DNA of 64,000 bases from Algibacter pacificus (GCF_008033385.1 NZ_VOGY01000002.1:372001-436000); one strand, 5' to 3'; counted from the stretch's first letter, positions 37,618-47,784 are shown. Translations and numbers: made by a program. The notes: generated by a model from the letters alone, not told the origin.

Positions 37618-39010
37618 TACTGAGATCAAGCAAAAAACCATTCAAAACGATGTTACATTAACTGGAGTTGGTTTACACACGGGTAAAAATGTAACCTTAA
37701 CTTTTAAACCAGCACCAGCAAATTCGGGCTTATCCTTTAAACGTGTCGATTTAGAAGGGTCACCTGTAATAGAAGCCGATGCTAACTATGTTACAAGCAC
37801 TCAACGTGGCACTTGTTTAGAAAAAAATGGAGTTACTATCCAAACTTCCGAGCATGTTTTAGCAGCTTTTGTAGGTTTAGATATCGATAATGCTATTATT
37901 GAACTTAATGCAGCCGAACCACCAATTATGGATGGGTCTTCTAAGTTTTTTGTTGAAGCTTTAGAAAAAGCTAAAATTGTAGAACAAGATGCTTTTAGAG
38001 AAGAATATGAAGTTACCGATATTATTTCTTACGTGGATGAAGAATCGGGGAGCGAGATTTTAGTTATGCCAGCTAAACAGTACCAAATTACAACTATGGT
38101 CGATTTTGGAACTAAAATTTTAGGAACTCAAAACGCGACTTTAAATCAAATGTCAGATTTTAAAGCCGATATTTCAAATTCTAGAACCTTTAGTTTTCTT
38201 CATGAAATTGAAATGCTTTTAGAGCACGGATTAATAAAAGGAGGCGATTTAAATAATGCCATAGTATATGTTGATAAAGCATTATCTCCAGAAACTATGG
38301 AAAAATTAAGAGTCGCTTTTAATAAAGATAATATTGCCGTTAAGCCTAACGGAATTTTAGATAATTTAACTTTGCATCACCCCAATGAAGCGGCTCGCCA
38401 TAAACTGTTAGATGTTCTAGGCGATTTGGCTTTAGTAGGAACCCGTATTCGCGGAAAAATAATTGCAAACAAACCTGGGCACTATATTAATACACAGTTT
38501 GCAAAAAAATTAGCAAAACTTATAAAAATTGAACGTAGAAATAATGTTCCTAATATAGATTTGAATCAACCGCCTTTAATGGACGTTAATCAAATTATGG
38601 AAATGTTGCCTCATCGTCAACCATTTTTATTAATCGATAAAGTTTTCGAATTATCGGATAGCCACGTTATTGCCCAAAAAAATGTAACCATGAACGAAGA
38701 GTTCTTTAAAGGTCATTTTCCAGGTGCACCAGTAATGCCAGGAGTTTTAATAGTTGAGGCTATGGCGCAAACGGGAGGTGTTTTAGTTTTAAACACGGTT
38801 CCGGATCCTGAAAATTATTTAACGTTCTTTATGAAAATGGATAATGTTAAGTTTAAACAAAAAGTGGTTCCTGGAGATACTTTAATTTTCAAATGTTCGT
38901 TAATTACTCCTATACGTCGTGGTATATGCCACATGCAAGGTTACGCTTATGCCAATGGAAAACTTTGTGCTGAGGCAGAATTAATGGCGCAAATTTCAAA
39001 AGTAAAATAA
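37604..39010 (+). CDS. lpxC/fabZ: LpxC-FabZ fusion: deacetylase and hydroxyacyl-ACP dehydratase
   Basis: This 468-residue bifunctional protein is typical of Bacteroidota. Residues 1 to about 300 are the zinc deacetylase LpxC, the committed lipid A step, with ligands in SEHVLAA and [18 protein letters not shown]. Residues about 320-468 are the hot-dog-fold dehydratase FabZ with [14 protein letters not shown] and [13 protein letters not shown]. The fusion couples lipid A synthesis with fatty acid elongation. It overlaps lpxD upstream, so the genes are coupled. Confidence 0.96.
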   Translation: MGIVNTEIKQKTIQNDVTLTGVGLHTGKNVTLTFKPAPANSGLSFKRVDLEGSPVIEADANYVTSTQRGTCLEKNGVTIQTSEHVLAAFVGLDIDNAIIELNAAEPPIMDGSSKFFVEALEKAKIVEQDAFREEYEVTDIISYVDEESGSEILVMPAKQYQITTMVDFGTKILGTQNATLNQMSDFKADISNSRTFSFLHEIEMLLEHGLIKGGDLNNAIVYVDKALSPETMEKLRVAFNKDNIAVKPNGILDNLTLHHPNEAARHKLLDVLGDLALVGTRIRGKIIANKPGHYINTQFAKKLAKLIKIERRNNVPNIDLNQPPLMDVNQIMEMLPHRQPFLLIDKVFELSDSHVIAQKNVTMNEEFFKGHFPGAPVMPGVLIVEAMAQTGGVLVLNTVPDPENYLTFFMKMDNVKFKQKVVPGDTLIFKCSLITPIRRGICHMQGYAYANGKLCAEAELMAQISKVK

Positions 39011-39104
39011 AACGTGATTTTTTAGATATCATGAAATTTAAGATAATAAGCTAAAGGCTGAAAGATCTTGTATTTCATTTTTCTACTAAACTAAAATATA
39101 AAAA

Positions 39105-39890
39105 ATGAATCAACCATTAGCATACGTGCATCCTGGTGCAAAAATTGCAAAAAATGTGGTCATAGAGCCTTTTACAACTATTCATAACAATGTTATAATT
39201 GGCGATGGCACATGGATAGGAAGCAATGTTACAATTATGGAGGGGGCACGCATTGGAAAAAATTGTAATATTTTTCCAGGCGCAGTCATTTCTGCAGTGC
39301 CACAAGATTTAAAATATAACGACGAAGAAACAACGGTAGAAATTGGAAACAATGTCACTATTCGCGAATGCGTTACCATTAATAGAGGGACAACCGACAG
39401 AATGAAAACAGTAATTGGCGATAATTGTTTAATTATGGCTTATTGCCACATTGCACACGATTGCGTTGTAGGTAAAAACTGTATTTTTTCTAATAATAGT
39501 ACGCTTGCAGGACATGTTACTGTTGGAGACTTTGTGGTTATGGCCGGAATGACAGCTGTGCATCAATTTGTCTCTGTTGGTAACCATGCCTTTGTTACAG
39601 GAGGGTCTTTAGTGAGAAAAGATGTACCTCCCTACGTTAAAGCAGCTCGTGAACCCCTTTCTTATGTAGGGATAAATTCTGTAGGTTTACGTCGTCGTGG
39701 CTATGAGTCTGAAAAAATTAGAGAAATTCAAGATATTTATAGAATCTTATATCAAAAGAATTACAACAATACACAGGCTGCTGATTTAATTGAAGCAGAA
39801 ATGGAGGCTACGCCAGAGCGGGACGAAATTCTTCATTTTGTTAGAAATTCGCATCGCGGAATTATGAAAGGATATTTTAAATCAAATTAA
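39105..39890 (+). CDS. lpxA: UDP-N-acetylglucosamine acyltransferase
   Basis: This 261-residue hexapeptide-repeat acyltransferase catalyses the first step of lipid A synthesis. It has an N-terminal beta-helix of about ten coils with the catalytic histidine in CHIAHDCVVG, and the C-terminal helical domain SVGLRRRGYESEKIREI that is specific to LpxA. It is third in the lipid A block, 94 bases after the fusion gene. Confidence 0.95.
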   Translation: MNQPLAYVHPGAKIAKNVVIEPFTTIHNNVIIGDGTWIGSNVTIMEGARIGKNCNIFPGAVISAVPQDLKYNDEETTVEIGNNVTIRECVTINRGTTDRMKTVIGDNCLIMAYCHIAHDCVVGKNCIFSNNSTLAGHVTVGDFVVMAGMTAVHQFVSVGNHAFVTGGSLVRKDVPPYVKAAREPLSYVGINSVGLRRRGYESEKIREIQDIYRILYQKNYNNTQAADLIEAEMEATPERDEILHFVRNSHRGIMKGYFKSN

Positions 39891-39947
39891 AACCAATTAG
39901 TCTTTTTTATCGGCTAAAATCAAACAATAAATTTCAAAAAAAACATT

Positions 39948-40514
39948 ATGGTTACTACAAGTGATATTAGAAACGGATTATGCATTAGATACAGTAATGA
40001 TATATATAAAATTGTAGAATTTTTACATGTTAAACCAGGAAAAGGTCCCGCGTTTGTAAGAACAAAAATGAAAAGTGTTACTAGTGGAAAAGTTATAGAC
40101 AATACCTTTTCCGCTGGGCATAAATTAGAAGATGTTCGTGTAGAAACACATAAATTCCAATATTTATATAATGATGGTGAATTTTATCATTTTATGAATG
40201 AAGCCGATTATACCCAAATTCGTTTGTTAGAAGCCGCTTTAGATAATCCTGGATTAATGAAAGAAGGTGAAGTGGTTACAGTTTTAATTAACACAGAGGA
40301 TAATATGCCACTTTCGGTAGATTTACCAGCAAGTGTTATTTTAGAAATTACTGCAACCGAACCTGGAGTTAAAGGAAATACAGCAACCAATGCAACTAAA
40401 CCAGCAACGGTGGAAACAGGCGCTATTGTAAATGTTCCTTTATTTATCAATGAAGGAGATAAAATTAAAGTAGAAACAGCAAAAGGAACCTATAAAGAAA
40501 GAGTTAAGGAATAA
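39948..40514 (+). CDS. efp: Elongation factor P
   Basis: This 188-residue, three-domain factor rescues ribosomes stalled at proline stretches. The tip loop HVKPGKGPAFVRTK carries the conserved lysine that is modified in some bacteria. No epmA or epmB gene is in the window. The C terminus ends FINEGDKIKVETAKGTYKERV, as in the family. It sits between lipid A genes, an arrangement common in Bacteroidota. Confidence 0.96.
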   Translation: MVTTSDIRNGLCIRYSNDIYKIVEFLHVKPGKGPAFVRTKMKSVTSGKVIDNTFSAGHKLEDVRVETHKFQYLYNDGEFYHFMNEADYTQIRLLEAALDNPGLMKEGEVVTVLINTEDNMPLSVDLPASVILEITATEPGVKGNTATNATKPATVETGAIVNVPLFINEGDKIKVETAKGTYKERVKE

Positions 40515-40548
40515 AAACAGTATTCTATCAAATTTTTAAACAAAAACG

Positions 40549-41481
40549 ATGAAATTTCCACAGCAACAGAGTCTAAAACAAATTGCAGATCTTATTGGTT
40601 GTAAATTTATTGGCGATAAAAACTTTCCTGTTTTAGGCATGAACGAAATTCATGTGGTTGAAGCTGGAGACATTGTTTTTGTAGATCATCCAAAATATTA
40701 CGATAAAGCATTAAATTCGGCGGCCACTATTATTTTAATTAATAAAGAAGTAGAGTGCCCGAAAGGAAAAGCCTTATTAGTAAGTGATGATCCGTTTAGA
40801 GATTTCAATACTTTAACCAATCATTTTAAGCCTTTTCAATCGGCTCATTCTGCTATTTCAGCCTCAGCTAAAATAGGTCAAAACACGGTCATTCAACCTA
40901 ATTGTTTTATTGGTCATAATGTAACTATTGGCGATAATTGTATCATTCATGCCAACGTTAGTATTTATGACGACGCAGTGATTGGTAATAACGTCACCAT
41001 TCATTCGGGAACGGTTTTAGGTGCAAATGCTTTCTATTATAAAAAGCGCCCAGAGGGTTATGATCGATTAAAATCTGGTGGACGTGTAGTTATAGAAGAT
41101 TACGTTGATATTGGCGCAGCTTGTACCATTGATAGAGGCGTAACCGCAGATACACGTATTGGATATGGTTCTAAATTGGATAATCAAATTCAAATAGGAC
41201 ATGATACAGTGCTTGGTAAAAAATGCCTTATAGCATCGCAAGTAGGAATAGCGGGTTGTGTTATTGTTGAAGATGGAGTTGTTATTTGGGGACAAGCAGG
41301 CGTTAAAAGTGGTATTACACTTGCGAAAGGAACCGAGCTTTTTGCGCAATCAGGATTAGGGCATTCAACCGACGAAAATAAAGTCTATTTTGGAACTCCG
41401 GCTGGTGAAGCTAGAGCAAAATTTAAGGAATTAGCTTATATCCGAAAGATTCCTGAAATATTAAAATCAATTAAGAAATAA
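40549..41481 (+). CDS. Second LpxD-like N-acyltransferase
   Basis: This 310-residue paralogue of LpxD has a uridine-binding-like N-terminal domain ([17 protein letters not shown]) and hexapeptide repeats with a histidine in [13 protein letters not shown] at the catalytic position. It is shorter than lpxD upstream and lacks its long C-terminal helix. It could have a different acyl or sugar specificity. It begins 34 bases after efp. Confidence 0.85.
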   Translation: MKFPQQQSLKQIADLIGCKFIGDKNFPVLGMNEIHVVEAGDIVFVDHPKYYDKALNSAATIILINKEVECPKGKALLVSDDPFRDFNTLTNHFKPFQSAHSAISASAKIGQNTVIQPNCFIGHNVTIGDNCIIHANVSIYDDAVIGNNVTIHSGTVLGANAFYYKKRPEGYDRLKSGGRVVIEDYVDIGAACTIDRGVTADTRIGYGSKLDNQIQIGHDTVLGKKCLIASQVGIAGCVIVEDGVVIWGQAGVKSGITLAKGTELFAQSGLGHSTDENKVYFGTPAGEARAKFKELAYIRKIPEILKSIKK

Positions 41482-41528
41482 CCCCAAAAGTAATTCGGTT
41501 TTTACTTTAAAAATAGAATTCAAAAAAT

Positions 41529-41536
41529 TACTTTTG
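41529..41536 (+). promoter_or_regulatory. -7 box for sucD
   Basis: TACTTTTG matches TAnnTTTG exactly. A partial -33 (TTTA) lies 19 bases upstream at 41506-41509. It supports the ATG at 41570 as the sucD start, because the TTG at 41534 falls inside the box. Confidence 0.6.
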
Positions 41537-41569
41537 TTAAGTAAATATAATAATGATAAAAAATCTTCT

Positions 41570-42442
41570 ATGAGCGTTTTAGTAAACAAAGATTCAAAAA
41601 TAATAGTTCAAGGTTTTACAGGAAGTGAAGGTACATTTCACGCCAGCCAAATGATTGAATACGGAACCAACGTTGTTGGTGGGGTAACACCAGGAAAAGG
41701 TGGTCAAACACATTTAGATAGACCAGTTTTCAATACTGTTTTAGAGGCAGTAGAACAAGTAGGAGCAGACACAACCATTATATTTGTACCGCCAGCTTTT
41801 GCTGCCGATGCTATTATGGAAGCTGCCGATGCAGGTATTAAAGTTATTATAACCATTACAGAAGGTATTCCTGTTGCCGACATGATTAAGGCTTCAACAT
41901 ATATTAAAAATAAATCATGCCGTTTAATTGGTCCTAACTGCCCAGGTGTTATTACGCCAGGTGAAGCTAAAGTTGGTATTATGCCAGGTTTTGTTTTCAA
42001 AAAAGGTAAAGTAGGTATTGTTTCAAAATCTGGAACTTTAACTTATGAAGCGGCAGACCAAGTGGTAAAACAAGGTTTAGGAATTACTACGGCTATTGGT
42101 ATTGGTGGAGATCCAATTATTGGAACAACCACTAAAGAGGCGGTTGAATTATTAATCAACGATCCAGAAACTGAAGCGGTAGTCATGATTGGTGAAATTG
42201 GAGGTCAATTAGAAGCCGATGCTGCAAACTGGTACAAAGCTAGTGGAAGTAAAAAACCAGTTGTTGGTTTTATCGCTGGTGAAACGGCGCCTGCAGGTCG
42301 TACTATGGGACATGCTGGAGCGATTGTTGGTGGAAGTGATGATACGGCACAAGCTAAAAAGAAAATTATGAGAGCATGTGGAATTCACGTGGTTGATTCT
42401 CCTGCTGAAATTGGAAAGAAAATTGCTGAAGTTTTAGCTTAA
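41570..42442 (+). CDS. sucD: Succinyl-CoA synthetase alpha subunit
   Basis: This 290-residue subunit of the citric acid cycle enzyme has the CoA-binding N-terminal Rossmann domain with [12 protein letters not shown] and the phosphorylated histidine in [13 protein letters not shown]. The motif [12 protein letters not shown] is also present. The start at 41570 gives the family N terminus ([14 protein letters not shown]). The beta subunit sucC is not adjacent, as in many flavobacteria. A terminator follows. Confidence 0.96.
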   Translation: MSVLVNKDSKIIVQGFTGSEGTFHASQMIEYGTNVVGGVTPGKGGQTHLDRPVFNTVLEAVEQVGADTTIIFVPPAFAADAIMEAADAGIKVIITITEGIPVADMIKASTYIKNKSCRLIGPNCPGVITPGEAKVGIMPGFVFKKGKVGIVSKSGTLTYEAADQVVKQGLGITTAIGIGGDPIIGTTTKEAVELLINDPETEAVVMIGEIGGQLEADAANWYKASGSKKPVVGFIAGETAPAGRTMGHAGAIVGGSDDTAQAKKKIMRACGIHVVDSPAEIGKKIAEVLA

Positions 42443-42476
42443 ATATTTGCTGAAATAAAAATATAATTCATTTTAA

Positions 42477-42510
42477 AAATCGTTAACTTCGTTTAGTTAA
42501 CGATTTTTTT
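42477..42510 (+). terminator. Intrinsic terminator after sucD
   Basis: AAATCGTTAAC (42477-42487) pairs with GTTAACGATTT (42496-42506), followed by T residues. Confidence 0.88.
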
Positions 42511-42926
42511 ATACTTAATTTTAAGTCCCTTATTAAATGTATTAATATGAATGGAGTAAAATCATTTTTTATTTTTTGAATTTTATACCTTGACATACAT
42601 TTAATATATATAAATATCGATTTTGAAGGTTTTATAAAATCTAATAAAATTTGAGATATGAATATTTATTTAATTTTAAAAGATTGAACAAATTTGAAAT
42701 TTAGAAAAAAAGCCTATAGTTTTTTAGTCTAACGGCTTTTTTTAGGTTGAATTATATTTGGAATTATTATATTTGATTTTGGTTAAAATTTAATTCAAAT
42801 AATAAAACTATAAGATGTTAATTTAAGCGGAATAAATCATAATTAGTAACCGCTTAGTTTTAAAGAACATTCAATTTGTGCTTAGATTTATTTAAGATAC
42901 AATTGATATAAAAAATAAGTAAATAC
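42511..42926. other. Gene-free gap between sucD and fabG
   Basis: No ORF is credible here. A second hairpin-T structure lies in the middle (listed separately), which suggests that an unidentified short transcript ends there. The rest is AT-rich leader sequence of fabG. Confidence 0.4.
42705..42743 (+). terminator. Second hairpin terminator in the sucD-fabG gap
   Basis: AAAAAAAGCC (42705-42714) pairs with GGCTTTTTTT (42734-42743). No gene lies directly upstream, apart from sucD, which already has its own terminator. Confidence 0.7.
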
Positions 42927-43673
42927 ATGAAATTATTAGAAGGAAAAACAGCTATAATTACCGGAGCGAGTAGAGGAATAGGTAAAGGAATTGCTCAAGT
43001 TTTTGCAAAAGAAGGTGCAAACGTCGCATTTACATACAGCGCTTCTGTTGAAGCTGCAAATGAATTAGAAAAAGAATTAAATGCACTGGGCATTAAAGCT
43101 AAAGGCTATCAAAGTAATGCAGCCAATTTTGATGAGGCTCAAAAACTAGCCGCTGAAGTGGTTGCAGAATTTGGAAGTATTGATATTCTTGTAAACAATG
43201 CTGGTATTACTAAAGATAATTTATTAATGCGTATTAGTGAAGAAGATTTTGATTCCGTTATTGAAGTCAATTTAAAATCGGTTTTCAATATGACCAAAGC
43301 AGTGCAACGCACCATGTTAAAGCAACGTAAAGGCTCTATTATTAACATGAGTTCGGTAGTTGGCGTAAAAGGGAATGCGGGACAAACTAATTATGCAGCA
43401 TCAAAAGCGGGGATTATAGGTTTTTCTAAATCTGTAGCTTTGGAGTTAGGGTCTAGAAATATTAGAAGTAACGTAGTGGCTCCTGGATTTATTGAAACTG
43501 AAATGACGGCAAAATTAGATGAAGAGGTTGTAAAAGGATGGCGCGCAGGAATTCCATTAAAACGTGGTGGAACTCCAGAAGATATCGCTAATGTTTGCGT
43601 GTTTTTAGCTAGCGATATGTCGGCTTATATGACGGGGCAAACGTTAAATGTGGATGGCGGTATGCTGACTTAA
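42927..43673 (+). CDS. fabG: 3-oxoacyl-ACP reductase FabG
   Basis: This 248-residue short-chain dehydrogenase reduces 3-oxoacyl-ACP in fatty acid elongation. It has the NADPH loop TGASRGIGKGI, the motif NNAG, the catalytic Ser in NMSSVVGVKGNAGQ, the YAASKAG Tyr/Lys pair, and the C-terminal GQTLNVDGGM. Length and motifs are canonical. Confidence 0.95.
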   Translation: MKLLEGKTAIITGASRGIGKGIAQVFAKEGANVAFTYSASVEAANELEKELNALGIKAKGYQSNAANFDEAQKLAAEVVAEFGSIDILVNNAGITKDNLLMRISEEDFDSVIEVNLKSVFNMTKAVQRTMLKQRKGSIINMSSVVGVKGNAGQTNYAASKAGIIGFSKSVALELGSRNIRSNVVAPGFIETEMTAKLDEEVVKGWRAGIPLKRGGTPEDIANVCVFLASDMSAYMTGQTLNVDGGMLT

Positions 43674-43740
43674 TTTAAGTTTTGTTTTTCATATTTCTAC
43701 GTTGGTGGAAATTTTTTTCACATTGAATTTAAAAACTTAA

Positions 43741-45774
43741 ATGCAAACAGAAACAATACTATATATTTTACTTGCTGGAATTATAGCACTTGGGCTATCT
43801 GTTTTTCAGTATGTTAATAAAACGAAAAGCATGTCTAAATTAAACATGCTTTTCGCTTTTTTACGATTTATTACTATTTTTTCAGTACTTATATTATTAA
43901 TAAATCCAAAATTTACACAAACTACCTTTACTACCGAAAAACCCAATTTGGTTATTGCGGTCGATAATTCCAACTCCATAAAACATTTAAATCAATCTGA
44001 AAAAGTTAAAACTTTGGTTAAAACCATTTCAGAGAATACGGAATTAAAAAATAAATTTAATCTAGAATTTTACACTTTTGGAGCTAAGTTTCAAGCGTCC
44101 GATATGTTATCATTTTCAGAAAAACAATCGAATATAAACGAAGCCTTTACCCAATTATCCCAAATTTATAAAACAAGCAATGCTCCAACGGTATTAATTT
44201 CCGATGGAAATCAAACACTTGGTAACGACTATGAGTTTGCGAGTACAACCTATAAACAGCCAGTTTATCCTATAATTTTAGGGGACACCATTACTTATAC
44301 CGATTTAAAAATACAACAGCTTAACGTTAATAAGTATGCGTATTTAAAAAATAAATTTCCTGTTGAAGCTATTGTGGTTTACAACGGAAACCAGAAGGTA
44401 ACTTCAAAATTTGTCGTAAAACAAGGGAACTCAGTTGTGTTTTCTAAAGATGTGGTGTTTTCAAAAAATAATAATTCTTCACTTCTTAACTTTTCTTTAC
44501 CGGCATCTCGTGTTGGTGTTAGTGCTTATACAGCTACATTAATTCCTATTGAAACTGAAAAAAACAAGGTCAATAATTCTAAAAATTTTGCTGTTGAAGT
44601 TATCGATCAGAAAACAAATATTGCCATTGTTTCTAGTTTTTATCATCCCGATTTAGGTAGTTTTAAAAAGAGTATTGAAAGCAATGAACGTAGTACGGTT
44701 TCAATTTTAAAACCAAATGAAATAATTTCGAAGTTAAATGATTTTCAGTTGGTTATATTGTATCAACCAAACTATGACTTTAAAGAATTATTTACGCTTT
44801 TAAATACTGAAAATAAAAATAGGTTTCTTGTTGAAGGGACTAAAACTGATCTTGATTTTCTTAATGAAAATAATAAAACCTTCGATCACGAAATCACAGA
44901 TCAAACTGAAGATTATCAAGCAGAATTAAACTCAAATTACACACCATTTATTATTGATGATATTAATTATGAATCTTTTCCACCATTAAAATCCAATTAC
45001 GGATCGGTGGTTTTTGCTGTGCCTTTTCAAACCATGTTATTTAAAAATGTTAACGGCATTGCTACCCAAGAACCACTATTAGCAACATTAGAAACTAACG
45101 GCAGGCGAGAAGCGGTTCTTTTTGGCGAGAACATTTGGCAATGGCGCGCACAGAGTTTTTTGCAAACTAAATCATTCCAACAGTTCGATGATTTTATTGG
45201 TAAAATCGTGCAGTATTTGGCATCGAATAAAAAGCGTAGCCGTTTAAATGTAGATTATGAATCTTTCTATAACGGAAGCGGAGAAATTGTAATTAAAGCC
45301 GAGTTTTTCGATAAAAATTATGTTTTTGATACTCGTGAAAATCTTCAAATAAAAATTACAGATAAATTATCAAAGGAAGAAAAAACATTGCCTTTAATTC
45401 TGAAACACAATAATTACCAAGTGGATTTAAGTCGTTTAGCACCTTCGGAATACGATTTTACCGTGTATTCAAATAATGAAAATTTATCTAAATCGGGGAG
45501 TTTTCAAATTTTACAATATAATGTAGAAGAACAGTTCTTAAATGCCAATGTTTCTAAATTACAACAGTTGGCTAAAAGTAGTGAAGGAACAAGTTATTTT
45601 ATTGATCATACGGATACTTTTATAAACGATTTAATAAAGGACAACCGGTATCAAACGGTTCAAAAAAAGCATAATACAAGTCTTCCGTTAATCGATTGGA
45701 AATATCTTCTTGGTATAATAGCCATCAGTTTAGCTGCGGAGTGGTTTTTAAGAAAATATAATGGCCTGATATAG
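43741..45774 (+). CDS. von Willebrand A-domain membrane protein, unknown function
   Basis: This 677-residue protein has two N-terminal membrane helices (about residues 5-25 and 38-58), a vWA-like domain from about residue 70 whose metal motif is DNSNS, a long periplasmic beta-rich part, and a C-terminal helix (LLGIIAISLAAEWFLRKY). The layout resembles BatA/BatB-like or glutamine amidotransferase-like proteins of Bacteroidota. No Bat operon genes are adjacent. The role is unknown; a scaffold in the cell envelope is plausible. Confidence 0.7.
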   Translation: MQTETILYILLAGIIALGLSVFQYVNKTKSMSKLNMLFAFLRFITIFSVLILLINPKFTQTTFTTEKPNLVIAVDNSNSIKHLNQSEKVKTLVKTISENTELKNKFNLEFYTFGAKFQASDMLSFSEKQSNINEAFTQLSQIYKTSNAPTVLISDGNQTLGNDYEFASTTYKQPVYPIILGDTITYTDLKIQQLNVNKYAYLKNKFPVEAIVVYNGNQKVTSKFVVKQGNSVVFSKDVVFSKNNNSSLLNFSLPASRVGVSAYTATLIPIETEKNKVNNSKNFAVEVIDQKTNIAIVSSFYHPDLGSFKKSIESNERSTVSILKPNEIISKLNDFQLVILYQPNYDFKELFTLLNTENKNRFLVEGTKTDLDFLNENNKTFDHEITDQTEDYQAELNSNYTPFIIDDINYESFPPLKSNYGSVVFAVPFQTMLFKNVNGIATQEPLLATLETNGRREAVLFGENIWQWRAQSFLQTKSFQQFDDFIGKIVQYLASNKKRSRLNVDYESFYNGSGEIVIKAEFFDKNYVFDTRENLQIKITDKLSKEEKTLPLILKHNNYQVDLSRLAPSEYDFTVYSNNENLSKSGSFQILQYNVEEQFLNANVSKLQQLAKSSEGTSYFIDHTDTFINDLIKDNRYQTVQKKHNTSLPLIDWKYLLGIIAISLAAEWFLRKYNGLI

Positions 45775-45810
45775 CTTGAAATTAGTTGGGAATGCTAGTA
45801 CTTAGCTTTT

Positions 45811-47049
45811 GTGAGTTTTTCAGAAAATAAGTCTTATATTTATTTTGAAGTAGTAATTAAAAATGATGCTTTGGTTAAAACTATTGATTTAAATTTTTAT
45901 AAAAACATTTCTAAAAGCAACTTGTCTTTGTCCGAACTTTTAAAAGATAACAGTTTGTTTTTTAAAGTTCCAAGTGAATGGTTTATAGTTATTACCGATA
46001 TTGAAAATTCGACCAATGCGGTTTCCATAGGTTTGCATAACGAGGTTAATTTAAGTGCCACAGGAAGTATTATTACCGTTTTAAATACTTTAAAAAAACT
46101 AAATAATAACATTAAGATTCCCTATTTTTTTGGAGGAGATGGCGCCACATTTATAATGCCTAAAACCGTTTTGCCTCCGGTGTTATTGGCTTTAAATAAT
46201 TACAGCCAGCATATAAAACAAACAACACAATTAAATTTAAGAGTAGGGCATTTACAGGTGCAAAATGTTTACGATAATCAGGTGAGCTTGCGCATTAGTA
46301 AAGTGAGTTATAATAAGTATTTAACAATGCCTGTTGTTTTAGGAAATGGTCTAAAATACGCCGAGGATATTATTAAAGCACGTTTTAAACCGTCGGATAT
46401 ACCTAATATCGTTACTACTGAGCTAAATTTGGACGGTATGGAATGCCGGTGGGATAAAATTTACCCCAATAAAACCGATAAAAAGGTGGTCTGTATACTG
46501 GTTGATTGTGATAACGAAAGTATACAAGCGCAAGTTTATAGCGAAATAATCAATGCTATTGATGTTATATTTGGAACCTTAGAACAACGTAATCCTATTT
46601 CTACAAAAACTTTAAAGTTAGATCTTTCAATCCGAAAGATAAAAAAAGAAATGTATGCTAGGTTGGGCAAGTATCAATTGAAATATTTAATTAGTAATTG
46701 GTTTATTACCTTCATTGGTGTTATTTATTTTAAGTTTTTTAAAGCAGGAAAAAAACAGAAACAGCGTATTGTAAAACTTACCGATACCCTCATGATTGAT
46801 GGCGTGTTAAACACCGTAATTTCCGGAACCTATGAACAAGTGGATCGATTGAAAATAACACTCGATAATTTAGAAAAAAGCAATAAAATAATCTACGGTA
46901 TCCATGTAACTCACGCCTCTATTATGTCTTGTTATATTGAAGATCGCCAAGAAAAACACATTCATTTTGTTGATGGTACAGAAGGCGGTTACACAAGTGC
47001 AGCTATGATGTTTAAGGAAAAACTAAAAAAGGTTAAAGCAAGATCGTAA
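45811..47049 (+). CDS. DUF3095 protein with class III cyclase-like motifs
   Basis: This 412-residue protein of the DUF3095 type starts with GTG. The segment IVITDIENST (D63) resembles the first metal-binding motif of class III nucleotidyl cyclases, and FFGGDGATF (D110), 47 residues later, resembles the second. The C-terminal half (about 230-412) is a separate domain with HVTHASIMSCY and HFVDGTEGGYTSA. A nucleotide-based activity is possible, but nobody can tell from sequence whether it makes cyclic nucleotides. Confidence 0.72.
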   Translation: MSFSENKSYIYFEVVIKNDALVKTIDLNFYKNISKSNLSLSELLKDNSLFFKVPSEWFIVITDIENSTNAVSIGLHNEVNLSATGSIITVLNTLKKLNNNIKIPYFFGGDGATFIMPKTVLPPVLLALNNYSQHIKQTTQLNLRVGHLQVQNVYDNQVSLRISKVSYNKYLTMPVVLGNGLKYAEDIIKARFKPSDIPNIVTTELNLDGMECRWDKIYPNKTDKKVVCILVDCDNESIQAQVYSEIINAIDVIFGTLEQRNPISTKTLKLDLSIRKIKKEMYARLGKYQLKYLISNWFITFIGVIYFKFFKAGKKQKQRIVKLTDTLMIDGVLNTVISGTYEQVDRLKITLDNLEKSNKIIYGIHVTHASIMSCYIEDRQEKHIHFVDGTEGGYTSAAMMFKEKLKKVKARS

Positions 47050-47088
47050 ATTAACGGTGTTTAGAAAGTAGATATTGATTTTAAAAAT

Positions 47089-47151
47089 TGTCAAATGTCA
47101 TGATGTCAATGGTTTATATGAATTTTTGACAATGATTCTGAAAAAATGACA
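47089..47151 (+). promoter_or_regulatory. Clustered TGTCA/TGACA repeats upstream of hsp20
   Basis: Three TGTCA (47089, 47096, 47104) and two TGACA (47127, 47147) lie in 63 bases; the outer ones form an inverted repeat TTGTCAAA/TTTTGACAA. They lie about 60-120 bases upstream of the predicted start, the usual place for enhancer-binding protein sites. Confidence 0.5.
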
Positions 47152-47182
47152 GCAAGATAAACTCATAATGTAATAGAATTGG

Positions 47183-47200
47183 TTTGGTATTTTTTTTGTT
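47183..47200 (+). promoter_or_regulatory. Sigma-54-like -24/-12 promoter of hsp20
   Basis: TTTGG (GG at 47186-47187), ten bases, then GT at 47198-47199 reproduces the sigma-54 GG-N10-GC layout with GC changed to GT. It lies 67 bases before the hsp20 start codon. No TAnnTTTG box fits as well. Confidence 0.5.
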
Positions 47201-47266
47201 TTATACCGTATGAAATCGAAAAGGTTTCAAGTTTGAAAAACATGTTTAATTTAAAATTTTGTAATT

Positions 47267-47743
47267 ATGAGCAATTTAGTAAATGTTCCTAAAAACGGAA
47301 GTTTATCAAACGTAAATTCAAATGTAAACTTCCCCAATAACTCTAGTTGGTTAGATGATATTTTTAACAGAGATTTATCTTCTGTATTTACTTCAAATTT
47401 TAATACCGGGTTGTCGTTACCAAAAGTAAATATCAAAGAAACGGCTGATGCCTACATAGTTGAAATGGCTGTACCAGGCTTAAAAAAATCCGATTTTAAA
47501 TTGGATTTAGACAATCAAGTGTTATCTATTTCTACAGAGAAAAAAGAAACACACGAACAAAAAGAAGACAATTATACACGTAAAGAGTTTGGTTACGCGT
47601 CTTTTAAAAGGACTTTCACTTTACCAGAAACGGTAGATGATGAAAAAATTACTGCCAATTATCAAGATGGTATTTTAAATATCTTTTTACCTAAAAAAGA
47701 GGAAGCCAAGCAAAAACCAGCGAGAAGCATTAAAATTTCGTAA
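47267..47743 (+). CDS. Small heat shock protein, Hsp20/alpha-crystallin family
   Basis: This 158-residue ATP-independent chaperone binds unfolding proteins. The alpha-crystallin domain (about 48-150) has KETADAYIVEMAVPGLKKSDF and the signature YQDGILNIFLPKK. A short asparagine- and serine-rich N-terminal arm precedes it. The upstream sigma-54-like promoter and repeats suggest stress induction. A hairpin at 47787-47811 follows, with a weak T tract. Confidence 0.94.
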   Translation: MSNLVNVPKNGSLSNVNSNVNFPNNSSWLDDIFNRDLSSVFTSNFNTGLSLPKVNIKETADAYIVEMAVPGLKKSDFKLDLDNQVLSISTEKKETHEQKEDNYTRKEFGYASFKRTFTLPETVDDEKITANYQDGILNIFLPKKEEAKQKPARSIKIS

Positions 47744-47784
47744 AGTATAACGAAACTTTAAAGTAAAAGAGTTTTTAAAGGATT

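Noticed and set aside
42590-42616. TTGACA followed by TAAATA, resembling an E. coli sigma-70 promoter
   Set aside because: Bacteroidota use TTTG/TAnnTTTG promoters, and the AT-rich gap makes such matches common by chance.
47089-47151. CIRCE (HrcA) element before hsp20
   Set aside because: The repeats TGTCA/TGACA do not match the TTAGCACTC-N9-GAGTGCTAA consensus.
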